From contig JAFEKR010000007.1 in NCBI GenBank assembly GCA_019022495.1, positions 1,116,001 to 1,180,000 on the forward strand: 64,000 bases of DNA, in the 5' to 3' direction. The stretch is from Epichloe hybrida. Taxonomy: Eukaryota; Ascomycota; Sordariomycetes; Hypocreales; Clavicipitaceae. Position 1 is the first letter of the stretch. The number at the start of each line of letters is the position of its first letter. The translations under genes were made by a program, and so were the position numbers. A model generated the notes under the pieces. It did no database searches, was not told where the DNA came from, and saw only the letters and a program-made list of their open reading frames with translations. Shown here piece by piece: positions 35,396-44,783 of this stretch.

Positions 35396-36465
35396 TGCTG
35401 TCACAGCATTCGATACATGAGAAAGCGCAGGCAGAATGTCTAGGCAATGCAGCGTCGAGACAGCAAAGTAGGCCGTCTTGAGGTGATACGATGACGCTGA
35501 GTGTCCAAGGTGGGGGAAATATCTCGTAATTATACACGACTACCACAAAGGGAGCACTGCGAAAGGCGCTGACCCTAGTTATAAGGTAAGGCAATCCCTG
35601 GGTGTTGGCTTTTGAAAGGCGACAAACAAATATTTTCGAGGGAGGGGGGGGGGAGACTAGCGGATCCGAGTTGGAGATGTCAGTTGTCAAGTTGACGAGG
35701 GCCCTTTTCTTGATTCAGGGGTCCAAATGGTCCGAGAAGTCTCTCTCGAGCCTTGGACGTCGGAGTGGGGTGAGCAAAGAGATGAGGAAGGAACGTTATC
35801 GATTAAAAAACTCTGCGTCCCGAGGTCACGGCATCCCCCCACCCGCTCGTACAGATCTTCAGGCAGTGCCGCAATGGGGCGAATTAACCTGCAGGGGTTC
35901 TTGTACCCGACCCACCTTAGCCAGATTCTAGAGGCTTCCGAAGTCATTACATACAATTACTCGGTACATAGAGGCATCTTGCTTGTCCCCCTCTTGGTCA
36001 ATGGGAATTCGACAATGCCCTCGCAATGCTTGCAATGCTTGCAATGCTTGCAATGCAATGCAAGGGTGATGGCGCGCCGGATGTGGCGTTGAGCCCGCTG
36101 GGAGCCGGGATTAAACCAGGCCCCTGCTCCTCGCTGTCTTGTTGTTGTACGTAAACGTCGGCAGGGAACGTCTCCATCGCGATGCAACGTTCTGCGACTT
36201 TCCATCTTCCATCTCATTCTTTGACGCAGCCGCCAAGGCCAGACCAGACCTTTGTGGATCCCCCCCGCCTGCTCTGCTGGTGATTTTTTTTTTTTTTTTT
36301 TTTGACGAACCGACGTTGACCCCGCTAATCACACCGCGGCCGCAGCTTACATAGCAGCCGCATGTCATCGACAAATCTGAGAATCTCGATAACTTCTCTC
36401 ACACCCATACACCTCCGCCCATTTCTGCGCAACATTCGAGACCTCATACTGCCCGTGCCAACAAG
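35396..36465. promoter_or_regulatory. Divergent promoter region, SET gene / 6-phosphogluconolactonase
   Basis: A region of 1.07 kb between divergent genes. It holds a G run at about 35642-35652, a 9-bp array at 36023, a T run at 36284-36303 and a CT-rich leader next to the lactonase start. No gene is supported. Confidence 0.65.
36023..36063 (+). repeat. 9-bp array GCAATGCTT, three copies plus partial
   Basis: Three perfect units followed by GCAAT partial units, lying between genes. Confidence 0.88.
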
Positions 36466-37248
36466 ATGCCCAAGTCGCAACCTAACCTCTACGCCTTCCC
36501 CGGCGTCGACGCCTTGGCACCCGCCCTGCGCGCATACATTGTGCAGAGCCAGAACGCAGGACTCGAGAGGCACAACTCGTTCAAGGTGGCCGTCTCGGGC
36601 GGTTCGCTGCCCAAGACTCTGGCACAGGCCCTCCTTGCCCCGTCACAAGGTCCCCGAGACAGCATCGACTTCTCCAAATGGGAAATCTTCTACGCCGATG
36701 AACGCGCCGTGCCGCTGGACCACGCCGACTCCAACCACGCCCTGCTCAAGGCGGAACTCCTGGACAAGATCCCCGCCCACCAGCAGCCGACGGTGCATCC
36801 CATCGACGCGGCACACCTCGACGACATCCAAGAGCTCGCGGACCAGTACGAAAAGGCGCTCGTCGGCAGCTTCGCCAGCCGCGACTCGGTCCGGCTCCCC
36901 ATCTTCGACCTCCTCCTCCTCGGATGCGGCCCCGACGGCCACACCTGCTCCTTGTTCCCCGGCCATGCCGTCCTCCGCGAGTCCGACGCGTGGGTCGCCC
37001 CGATCCAAGACTCCCCCAAGCCGCCCTCGAAGCGCATCACCCTCACTCTCCCCGTCGTCACCCACGCCGTGCGCCTGGCCTTTGTCGCCACCGGCCGCGG
37101 CAAGAAGGACATCATGAGGCAGATTTTTGACTCGCCAGGAGGTCTGCCCTGCGCGCTGGTCAACGACGCCGCCGGCGAACGATGCAGCTGGTTCGTGGAC
37201 GAAGCTGCAGTGGAGGGCGTGGTCTTCCCCAGAAAGGCGTTCCTGTAA
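36466..37248 (+). CDS. 6-phosphogluconolactonase
   Basis: A single exon of 260 aa, the usual length of the SOL/DevB family. Hallmarks are VAVSGGSLPK (about residues 43-52), FSKWEIFYADERAVPLDH (binding-loop region, about 70-88), and the signature FDLLLLGCGPDGHTCSLFPGH (about 146-166), followed by KPPSKRITLTLPVV and the C-terminal WFVDEAA. It hydrolyses 6-phosphogluconolactone to 6-phosphogluconate in the oxidative pentose phosphate pathway, in the cytosol, supplying NADPH flux. The ATG at 36466 is well placed (ACAAGATGCC) directly before the conserved part. It is convergent with the next gene. Confidence 0.97.
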   Translation: MPKSQPNLYAFPGVDALAPALRAYIVQSQNAGLERHNSFKVAVSGGSLPKTLAQALLAPSQGPRDSIDFSKWEIFYADERAVPLDHADSNHALLKAELLDKIPAHQQPTVHPIDAAHLDDIQELADQYEKALVGSFASRDSVRLPIFDLLLLGCGPDGHTCSLFPGHAVLRESDAWVAPIQDSPKPPSKRITLTLPVVTHAVRLAFVATGRGKKDIMRQIFDSPGGLPCALVNDAAGERCSWFVDEAAVEGVVFPRKAFL

Positions 37249-37931
37249 GACGGCACGTCTGCGAAGAATGAAAAAAAAAAAAAAAAAAAAAAAAGACTTT
37301 CCCGCCCGGCATCCATCGTCTCATTGGCGCCATGAACGTGCAGCAGGCGGGGGGGGGGGGGTGTCTAGTGAGAACCAACGGGACTGAAAAAAATATATAG
37401 AGAGAGAGAGAGCATCGCGAACAGACACGCACGCCTCAAATGGGCAATCACAGCCGTACAGTGCCTCAAGTGAAGCTTCGTCTCGAAAGAGTGCGTGCGG
37501 GATGGGCAGGGACGAACAGAACATTCTATAGATGCAGTGCGGAGCTTGACGTAAATCGAGGCTACTTTTGATATCGAATGTCTTACACTGACGCATCTTT
37601 CCGACGCGGCCATGTTCCAGCTAGTAGTAATCTGTCCTGTCGGTGTCGTGTCCTTTTTCAGAGGCCAAAAACCTCCATTCTATATCCATCAAAGTCGGCC
37701 TTGGCCTCTACAAGTCCAACTAGGACACCCTTTGCCGACGTGTTTTTTTCAATCTTTTTTTTTCCCCCCGCTCTCAAAATCTCGAATTCACGTAGTCTTT
37801 GATAATTCCAGCCATTTAACCAAAAAGTCCTACTCGCAATCTCGTTTCACTTCATTTCAAAGTCACAAAGTATACATGAGCTTCACGTCGTGTCCCAAGA
37901 CAGAGAAGAAGAATATAAAAAAAAAAAAAAT
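37249..37931. other. Convergent intergenic region with long A run
   Basis: The 3' flanks of the lactonase (+) and the coiled-coil gene (-). It contains a 24-nt A run (37271-37294), a GA dinucleotide patch near 37400, and T- and A-rich runs at 37741-37760 and 37918-37930. No gene is seen. Confidence 0.65.
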
Positions 37932-39374
37932 CTACAAAACTCGCCACACGGCACCAGCCCTCGGGGTATCAAGCTCCAGCTCATCCTCGTCCTCCCTATT
38001 CATGCCCTCTATCCACGCGTGCTCCCGCGCCAGCGCCTGCTGCTCAATCTCCCCCATGGCGTACAGCTCGGCTAGCATGCCGAGAATGAGCTCCCTTGCT
38101 CCGGAGAGCATCTTCTCGAGACTGGGTTTGGGCGCACCGCCTCCTCCCGAGTCCGAGTCCGAGTCCGAGGAACCTGAGTCGAAGTCGTCGATGGAGGACA
38201 ACTGTTCTCTCCACGCCTCGAGTCTCCTCGTCAGCGCGGCAACTTCCTCGCGCCACGAGTCGTCCAGCTCGCCTATGAACAGGGCGTCGTGGCTGGTGAG
38301 GGCCGTCTTCGTCTTCTCGGTAGACTGCCTCGCCTCTTCCGCGTCGCACACGCCGTCGACGAAGCGCTCGAAACGGCGCACAATCCTCGCGTGCCGGCCG
38401 GCCGGCTCGCTGAGCGTCCACAGGTTGGTCATGATTTCGTCGAGCGCCTGCATCTTGTCTTCGATGTTCTTGCCGCTGCGGGCCCATTGCCTGAGGGCGA
38501 GGACGTTGTCGCCTTCGAGGGCGGATGCTTCTCTCGCGGCGATGCAGGCGCTCTCGCGGCTGAGCTTGTCGAAGCGGGAGCCGAGCTTCTGCTTGGCGCT
38601 CGCCTGCCACTGGGATTGGACGGCACGCGCGTCCCGGTGGAGGAGGTGCAGCTGGACAAGCTCGGCTTGCAGTCTGCTTGTTTCCGCGGACGCGGCGATG
38701 TTGGCGGGGAGTCTGGACGGCGATGGCGGCGCCAGGATCGCCGACGTGAGCGGCTTGGGATTGTGCGCTTTCGCAGGGGAGTAATGCTGCTGTAGTGTCG
38801 AGAAGGCCGGTCGCAGTCGTGGTTTCGCCGCCTCCGCCGCCGCCGCAGAGGGTGTTATCGTCGTGTGTTGTTTGCCCACGGGCGTTGATGGGCCTTTGTC
38901 GGCGGAGGCGCTTCGCCCGCGGACCGTCTTGGTGGAAGTGCTTGGGGCACCGGCGCTTCGCTCCCTGGACGGCGGTCGTAGAGCTGTGGCAGCCGACAGG
39001 CTCGTCACCGTGCTCTTGGCACGAATGTGCGAGGCAGAAGGGCCGCGGGTGGGAGGAGCGCTCCCGCTGCCGCCCCCCGCAGAGGTAGGACGTGTCTTGA
39101 CGACGACCGACGCAGGTCTGTGGGCGCTGCTTAGCGGAGGATGGCGGCTCTCTTTCTTGACGGGATCTTGTGCGGCGGGTGCCTTTTGCTTCTTGGAGAG
39201 AGAGGTGGAACGGCCGAGCACCGGGGCGTGGACAGACGTTGGTCGGGTCGAGGGCTTGACGGGCAGACGACTGGGAGAGGCGCTGCGGGAGGGATGGGCA
39301 GTCGAGGCTGCTGGCTCTGCCGTAAGCGGTTTTGTCGGTTTGCGCAGAGAGCGAGTCCGCTGGAGAGACGACAT
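37932..39374 (-). CDS. Basic N-terminal, coiled-coil protein of unknown function
   Basis: A single exon of 480 aa. Residues 1-210 are Ser/Pro/Arg/Lys-rich and disordered, with many RSxS and SPSR motifs, of the kind seen in microtubule-binding or phospho-regulated proteins. From about residue 230 the protein becomes helical: a probable coiled coil (SRLQAELVQLHLLHRDARAVQ onward), an invariant-looking WTLSEPAGRHARIVRRFERF segment, and an acidic run of Asp-Ser repeats near 410. The last 60 residues are helical again (LILGMLAELYAMGEIEQQAL). I do not recognise a named family. A basic disordered part followed by a coiled coil resembles augmin or spindle-associated proteins, but that is only an analogy. 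Confidence 0.8.
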   Translation of the reverse strand: MSSLQRTRSLRKPTKPLTAEPAASTAHPSRSASPSRLPVKPSTRPTSVHAPVLGRSTSLSKKQKAPAAQDPVKKESRHPPLSSAHRPASVVVKTRPTSAGGGSGSAPPTRGPSASHIRAKSTVTSLSAATALRPPSRERSAGAPSTSTKTVRGRSASADKGPSTPVGKQHTTITPSAAAAEAAKPRLRPAFSTLQQHYSPAKAHNPKPLTSAILAPPSPSRLPANIAASAETSRLQAELVQLHLLHRDARAVQSQWQASAKQKLGSRFDKLSRESACIAAREASALEGDNVLALRQWARSGKNIEDKMQALDEIMTNLWTLSEPAGRHARIVRRFERFVDGVCDAEEARQSTEKTKTALTSHDALFIGELDDSWREEVAALTRRLEAWREQLSSIDDFDSGSSDSDSDSGGGGAPKPSLEKMLSGARELILGMLAELYAMGEIEQQALAREHAWIEGMNREDEDELELDTPRAGAVWRVL

Positions 39375-40025
39375 GGCTGCATTCTAATCTTGCGGCGAGG
39401 GCTGGTGGTTGTGTCAACTTGTGTGCAAGACGGACGCCGAGTTTTGGATTCTTGTTGTTGCTGGTTTTCTGAAGTTTTGAGGAGTGACACTGCACCCGGA
39501 CCCCACTTGCACTGCACCTTCCTGGTATGTCTGTCTGTCATAATATGTCGGTGTGCAAGAACAGAGCCAGCTTCTCGAAAAAAGAAAAAAATTGGCGCTG
39601 ATAACAAGATAGATTGGAGGCCATGCAGATGGCTGCATGTCGAGTTCCAGGTGTTCACTCAGATTCAGTTGTGTCAATCTCAGCGCCATCTGGCCACTTT
39701 GATGAGCAAATCTACAAAAACCTACATACGTTGTGTTGTAACAACGGGCACCTCCCGACCCCTTCTATGGAGCACCCGTATTAGACCAAAACCGAACCGT
39801 TCATTGCTTCCCGCCTTCCTTTCCCGTGTCTATCAAGTATGCTCGCTCATCGCAATAATCCAGCTTCACAAACCACATAACTCATGTTATCCGGGTATTT
39901 CACGTGCCATGACAAAAGAAAAAAGAAAAAAAAAAAAAAAAGAAGGGGGGGGCGGATATGAAAAAGATCAAGCTCGAAGAAACTGCCTGATCGGAGAACA
40001 AATGAGACGGATCCGTCCTCACTCA
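39375..40025. other. Intergenic between two minus-strand genes
   Basis: The promoter of the coiled-coil gene and the 3' flank of the next gene. It contains A-rich runs at about 39580 and 39918-39941. No gene is supported. Confidence 0.65.
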
Positions 40026-42090
40026 TCAGGCAGATGATTCGATGTCAAGGGCAGATGTGGACGATAGGCTGAGGGGAGGAGTGCTCATGCCCAGCTGGTC
40101 TACGAGACTCCGCAGGACTCTCTGGTGCCCGTTCAGTGCCCGCTGACAATTGTCACAAACGCGCAAGTGGCAGAAGGTGCAGACCCAACGGTCTTCCACA
40201 TCCGCCTTGCCACACGTCTGACAAGTGAGCGGGCAGTTGCGGTTTGACTGACGATTCATCGTCATGTGCTTCTGAAAGCAGTTATAGTGGGACTGTTTCA
40301 GCGGCGTGGAGGCAATGATGGTGCCGGCTGCACAAGGCTTCTCCGTCCGGGTCGGGAAGTAGATGGCCTTGGGATCGGGAGTTCCGGTCATCTTCGTTTC
40401 TGCGTACAGCGTTCCGTCGCGACCACGATACATCGGCCCCTGCGTGTCTGAATACACAATCCGAGGATCGGATCCACCAGAGGCCGTTGCCGGATATCGA
40501 GGAGGAGCAGACACAATGCCGAGACCACTGGGTCCGGAAGGAGACAAGCGATACGACGCCGATTCAGGTGAGGTGCTAAGGGCGCGACTCCTGTCGACGG
40601 GAGAGAAGACAGGCCGTGTCGTCAAGGGGGAAACCTCTTCATCAGCTTCATCAGCTTCATCAGGGGGGAATGGTCCGCTTCGTCGCCGTCGCAAATCCTG
40701 AAGACTTGTGGCTAGGCGAAGATCCGGCGTCGCTGAGGGTAGCCTGGGTTCTGGTATCGGGCTCAGTGCGGTCCAGTCAAACGTGGTTGCCGGCCTGCTG
40801 TCTGATTTCAGTGGCAGGAACGGCTGTGGTGATTGTTTCTTGGGCGTGTCCGTCTCCGCCATGCCTTCCTTTGGCGACCCCGAAGCCGAGACGGGCGATG
40901 CCGGCTTGGTGACATTGTCGCTCAGCGGGGGCGGGGGGTCGATATCTCCTGTCCTGTACTCAGGTGTGGGAGGCCGCTTGCTATCCACTCGTACTGGGAA
41001 TTTTTTGAGCTCGGAAGCTTTGCCCGACGTCGCCGACTTGCCCCCGGGGTGAATTACTCTTGAAGCAGCACTACCCATCGAATGTGTCGCGTTCTGGGGT
41101 TTGTCCTTGGCTGCTGGTCGTATATTGCGTCCCGGCAGGGCTTTGACAAGTGGTCGTGGTGGACTCGCCCTTCTAGATTCCTCTACACCCTTGTTCGACT
41201 CGGTGGCGGTGTTGGTGTCGGTGTCGGCGTCGGTGTGAGAAGAGACTCTGATGACGGCGGTCTGGATGGACGAGATGGAGGCAGTCGAACCGTGGGAGTA
41301 ATTGAGCTTAAGTTCCGGGAGCTCTTTACTTTTCTCGGCAGTTTGCGGTCGGCGCTTCCAGATTTCGGGCCTTGGACTTGGAGATGCGGTTTGCTCGTGT
41401 GAAGGGGCAAGAGGCAGAGGCTTTGGTCGTGAACAATAGAGTTTGTCACTCTCGCCTTTCGGGGGTGGTGGGGGGGGTGGTCGACTTTTCATGTTTCGGC
41501 CCTAGCAAATCGCTGCCGCTTCTCGCCGCAGCAGGCTGGTTTTGGGAACTCTGGTTTCCGTTTCCACAAACTGAGTCAGGCAGGTTGTTGCTGGTGTTCG
41601 CTGTCGTGTCAGTGCTACCAGACATCGGGGCGTCGGGCTCGCGCGTATACGCCGACAGCAGACTGCATATTGAGTCAGTGGGAGAAGGCTCCGGAGGAAC
41701 GATTGATGCAGGCTGTGAGGGAAGTTTCAGAGAGCCGCCAACCGGCCGTCTTGGTATCGCCATTGATCCAGTTGACGGAGAAGGGGTTGGGTGCGGCGAG
41801 TGTGTGCTGGTGACATCTGGCTGAGGTGTGATGGGGTTTGGTGCTGACGAGCCGACGGGCTTTCGGACTATTACGCTCTTTACGCTTTTGCCATCGTCGT
41901 TCTCTTGAGGCTGGGCAGAGAGGGGAGGTGGATGAGGAAGGGGTGGGAGCTGAAGTTTAGATGTATCCTGGGGAACTGGGCGAGGAGGCAGGTTATTGCC
42001 GCTGGTGACGGGGACCGAGGGCAATGCTTTCGAGTATCTCGACCGTCCTCCAGTGCGAGCCTCGGCCGGCGCAATTTGCAAACCTAACAT
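40026..42090 (-). CDS. Pro/Ser-rich protein with C-terminal Cys motif, apparently frameshifted
   Basis: Two overlapping minus-strand frames look like one gene. The first runs from the ATG at 42090 to a stop at 41446; the second is open to 40026. The switch lies in an 8-nt G run (41470-41477): with one base fewer the frames join within a Pro-rich stretch, giving about 687 aa. The N-terminal frame is Pro/Ser-rich with SRYSKALPSVP and SICSLLSAYTR motifs; the second is also Pro/Ser-rich up to about 130 residues before the end. It then has conserved parts (GGSDPRIVYSDTQGPMYRG, CAAGTIIASTPLKQSHYNCF) and a Cys cluster CQTC-x7-WVCTFCHLRVCDNC that should bind zinc, somewhat B-box-like. The function is unknown. 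An alternative is two genes, or a short unseen intron. A sequencing error in the G run is the simplest reading. Confidence 0.7.
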
Positions 42091-42092
42091 GG

Positions 42093-42147
42093 TGTCTGTT
42101 GCCTGTCTGTTGCCTGTCTGTTGTCTGTCTGTTGTCTGTCTGTTGTC
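42093..42147 (+). repeat. 11-bp minisatellite TGTCTGTTGCC/TGTCTGTTGTC, five copies
   Basis: Two TGTCTGTTGCC then three TGTCTGTTGTC units. The array begins two bases upstream of the proposed ATG (42090) of the minus-strand Pro/Ser-rich gene, so it would lie in its 5' leader. Confidence 0.92.
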
Positions 42148-42684
42148 TGTCTGGTCTTGACTGGAGGTTAATATTTGCACAGATGCGAGCCAGCGGCGTC
42201 TGGACCTGGGACGACGGTAATAGGGCGTTGCGACGAAACAATAGAGCCACTTAGCGACAACGGCGGAAGGCTAAGGGGGTTCTCGAGTTTTCGAGTTATG
42301 TATCGGGGTATCGGGGCCCTCAGGGGGTGAGGACTCCTGCATTTGCGGGGCGCAGGCGTGGGAAGGGGGGGGGGAGGGTTCAGGGACGTGTTTTGAGATG
42401 AGCAGAGGAATTATTACGGAGTAATTGAATCCTGAATCCTCAAGGACGGGGGGGAATGGGGGCGAGAAGCGCAGTCAAGTAATGAAGGAGAAGACGAAAT
42501 ACATGTGCCAGCAGACTTGCTAGCCAGATCTTGAGATGGCTTCTGGTCAGAGCTGATCGAGACATGAATGAGGTCATAAGAGATTTAAGAGCACCATGGC
42601 CCTGTTTTGGATTCCGCAAGCCCCTGATGATCCAGAATAGAAAAAGAAATCTCGGACTTGGCATGCGCAGGTGGTCAGGGGTGA

Positions 42685-42726
42685 CTGGCAGAACTGGCAG
42701 AACTGGCAGAGCTGGCAGAGCTGGCC
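42685..42726 (+). repeat. 9-bp array CTGGCAGAA/CTGGCAGAG, four copies
   Basis: Two CTGGCAGAA units followed by two CTGGCAGAG units and a partial one. Confidence 0.88.
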
Positions 42727-42769
42727 GCTGCGCCACCAAAAAGACGGGTTCCTCATTGGCAAGCCACCC

Positions 42770-42823
42770 CTGCAACTGCAACTGCAACTGCAACTGCAAC
42801 TGCGACTGCAACTGCAACTGCAA
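42770..42823 (+). repeat. Hexanucleotide array (CTGCAA)9
   Basis: Nine units, one carrying an A-to-G change (CTGCGA), lying between genes. Confidence 0.92.
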
Positions 42824-43043
42824 GCCGTGCCCCGGCAGCTGCGGGCCTCTCTGCTCGATTTGTCACGTTGTTCAGTCAATATTGATTGGACTTGATCCGT
42901 ACTCCGTAGACTCGAGTCCGTAAAGTCCGTCCTCCCAAAATAGAGCACTCGGCAATAATCCGTAAAATCAATCAGTTCTGGGCAGAACGGGATGAATCCA
43001 TTTCCCCGCCGCCGAAAAGTGTACCCGTCGTCCATGGGTGGTC

Positions 43044-43115
43044 CTACGGATTCTACGGATTCTGCGGATTCTACGGATTCTGCGGATTCTACGGATTCTA
43101 CGGATTCTACGGATT
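43044..43115 (+). repeat. 9-bp array CTACGGATT, eight copies
   Basis: Six CTACGGATT and two CTGCGGATT units. The unit contains the CTACGGA core that also occurs in the dispersed TACGGAGTA 9-mer. Confidence 0.93.
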
Positions 43116-43683
43116 AGTCAATCATCAAACGCTGGCTTGTTGTCGTGGTTGGAGGGCGGGCGCGAGGGCAGCAGGTGTCCACCAAGAATAGAAGAAGAAG
43201 CAGAAGAAGAAGAAGTCGACGAGGAGGAGCCGGGAATTTTTTATCCTTCATTCAAGACACATCAAGACAATGAGAAGCCCCTCTCACGTCTTGTCGAGTG
43301 CGAGTGCGAGTGCGTTCTTGATCCAGGAATGCACGCCAGCCAAAGTACGTCGGTCGGTCGTGAAATATAGTCGTGTCAGCAAAAGGAGCCGCCCACCAAA
43401 GATTTGCTCGACGTCGTTGCCGTTGGCGAGTTGTCTCATAGCCTGGACAACCAACCACAACAGGGTGAATATTAAGCTGGCATGACATGATGGGCCATTG
43501 ATGGCATCGTCCCGGCGATGCGAAAATAACTACGGATTACGTGAGCATTTCCCCCTTCCTTCTTTGCATTTTCTGCACGTACGATGCCATCGCACCGCTG
43601 GTCATGTGTGAAGCCACGCAACGAGGAAGAAAAAGGAAACACGGCACCAGGAGGGCGACGTGTTTCGACGCGTTTCGGGTTCC

Positions 43684-43760
43684 GCCCAGCACGAGCCCAG
43701 CACGAGCCCAGCACGAATAGCAAGAAAGGCGTCGTCTCGCCTCGTCTCGCCTCGTCTCGT
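43684..43760 (+). repeat. 11-bp GCCCAGCACGA x3 and CTCGCCTCGT array
   Basis: Three perfect 11-bp units at 43684-43716, followed after a short gap by a CTCGT/CTCGC pyrimidine-rich repeat at about 43732-43760. Confidence 0.85.
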
Positions 43761-44680
43761 CTTGTCCCCGTGAAAGAGAATCCCAGAGGACATCGCCACG
43801 GAGCCGGGCCGGGAATATGCACAGCAAATTTGACGTCTCAGACACTGCCTCCACGTGATCCTCATCCGTCTGTTTTCATCTTCTTCCCCATGAAATATAG
43901 GCAAAATACGTCATCAGCTTGATGAGCATCTTCAGCGAACCGGTGCAAGACCCTTAACCTGCCAACTTTACTACAAATCCGGGCAACAGGGTTGGTGGGC
44001 AGCGCCGCGGAGGGCGTGACCAGAAAGCCTGGGTCATGTCGCGTGCTTCTGAATAGGTCTCTCTCTGCTGTATCGCCCGGCCAGCCGTCGGCCAGCCGTC
44101 TTGCTTTGTGCTGTCGGTCTGCTTGGAGACGACGGGCAATGTCGCGACCGGCTTGGGAGTAAGGCTGTGGTGACTTCTTTCTGCTTCTTGTACCAGACTC
44201 TGTTCGCGAGGTGGTATTCCGTGCAACACAAAGAACTAATGCAAGTCAACCAGGCATCACAACCGCCCTGACTGAGCTCCTCGCCGACTCGTCCGCCCAA
44301 GACACGGCCGTCGTCGTGGCGTGCTCGTATCGAGCAGCTACACCACTGTAGCTGCCTCCACACTTGGCGGTAGAGGTGAGGACGATTTATGTTTGCCGTG
44401 GCGGCATTCGCGGTTACGTTTTGGGTCAAGGAGAAGGCACTGAGGAAGTAGCACATGCATCGAATCAGTCTGCGAGTGTTTTCAAAAACCAAGTCTGGCT
44501 GATGAGAAAGCTAGATTATGATAAAAGTTTGGTGTCCGAGCGAGCCCACCGCCGTGCGAAAGTAGTTCGTTGCATACAATATCTCCCGGTCCAAGCAAGA
44601 AAGATATCTGGACACTGGAGCTAGAAACAATTACCACCCATCCCGGCAAATCGGAGATACTGCTCTATATAGCTCGCCCC

Positions 44681-44716
44681 GTTTCGTTTCGCTTCGTTTC
44701 GTTTCGTTTTGTTTCG
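44681..44716 (+). repeat. Pentanucleotide array GTTTC, seven copies
   Basis: Seven GTTTC-type units with two single-base variants, about 70 bp beyond the 3' end of the minus-strand Rab-GAP gene. Confidence 0.88.
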
Positions 44717-44783
44717 TGCAAAATATTACTCATACAGCCCTGCCGTCAATTAAATTCACCCTCCTGCCACACGTGTGTTTACT

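Larger units (their letters stand above)
42148..44783. other. Gene-free, repeat-rich spacer
   Basis: A region of 2.6 kb between two minus-strand genes. It carries at least five separate short-period arrays (listed), two 9-mers (TACGGAGTA at 42415, TACTCCGTA at 42900) and no frame with a recognisable domain. Apparent ORFs are by-products of the arrays. Confidence 0.65.

Noticed and set aside
38044..39495. Long second minus-strand frame overlapping the coiled-coil gene
   Set aside because: It has no ATG-linked conserved part, is Arg/Gln/Pro-rich as expected of a shifted frame, and the chosen frame has the better start and coiled-coil pattern.
42574..43035. Minus-strand Cys/Ser-rich frame that could look like a small secreted Cys-rich protein
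   Set aside because: The Cys-Ser pattern comes from the CTGCAA hexanucleotide array read in one frame; there is no signal peptide and no normal coding sequence around it.
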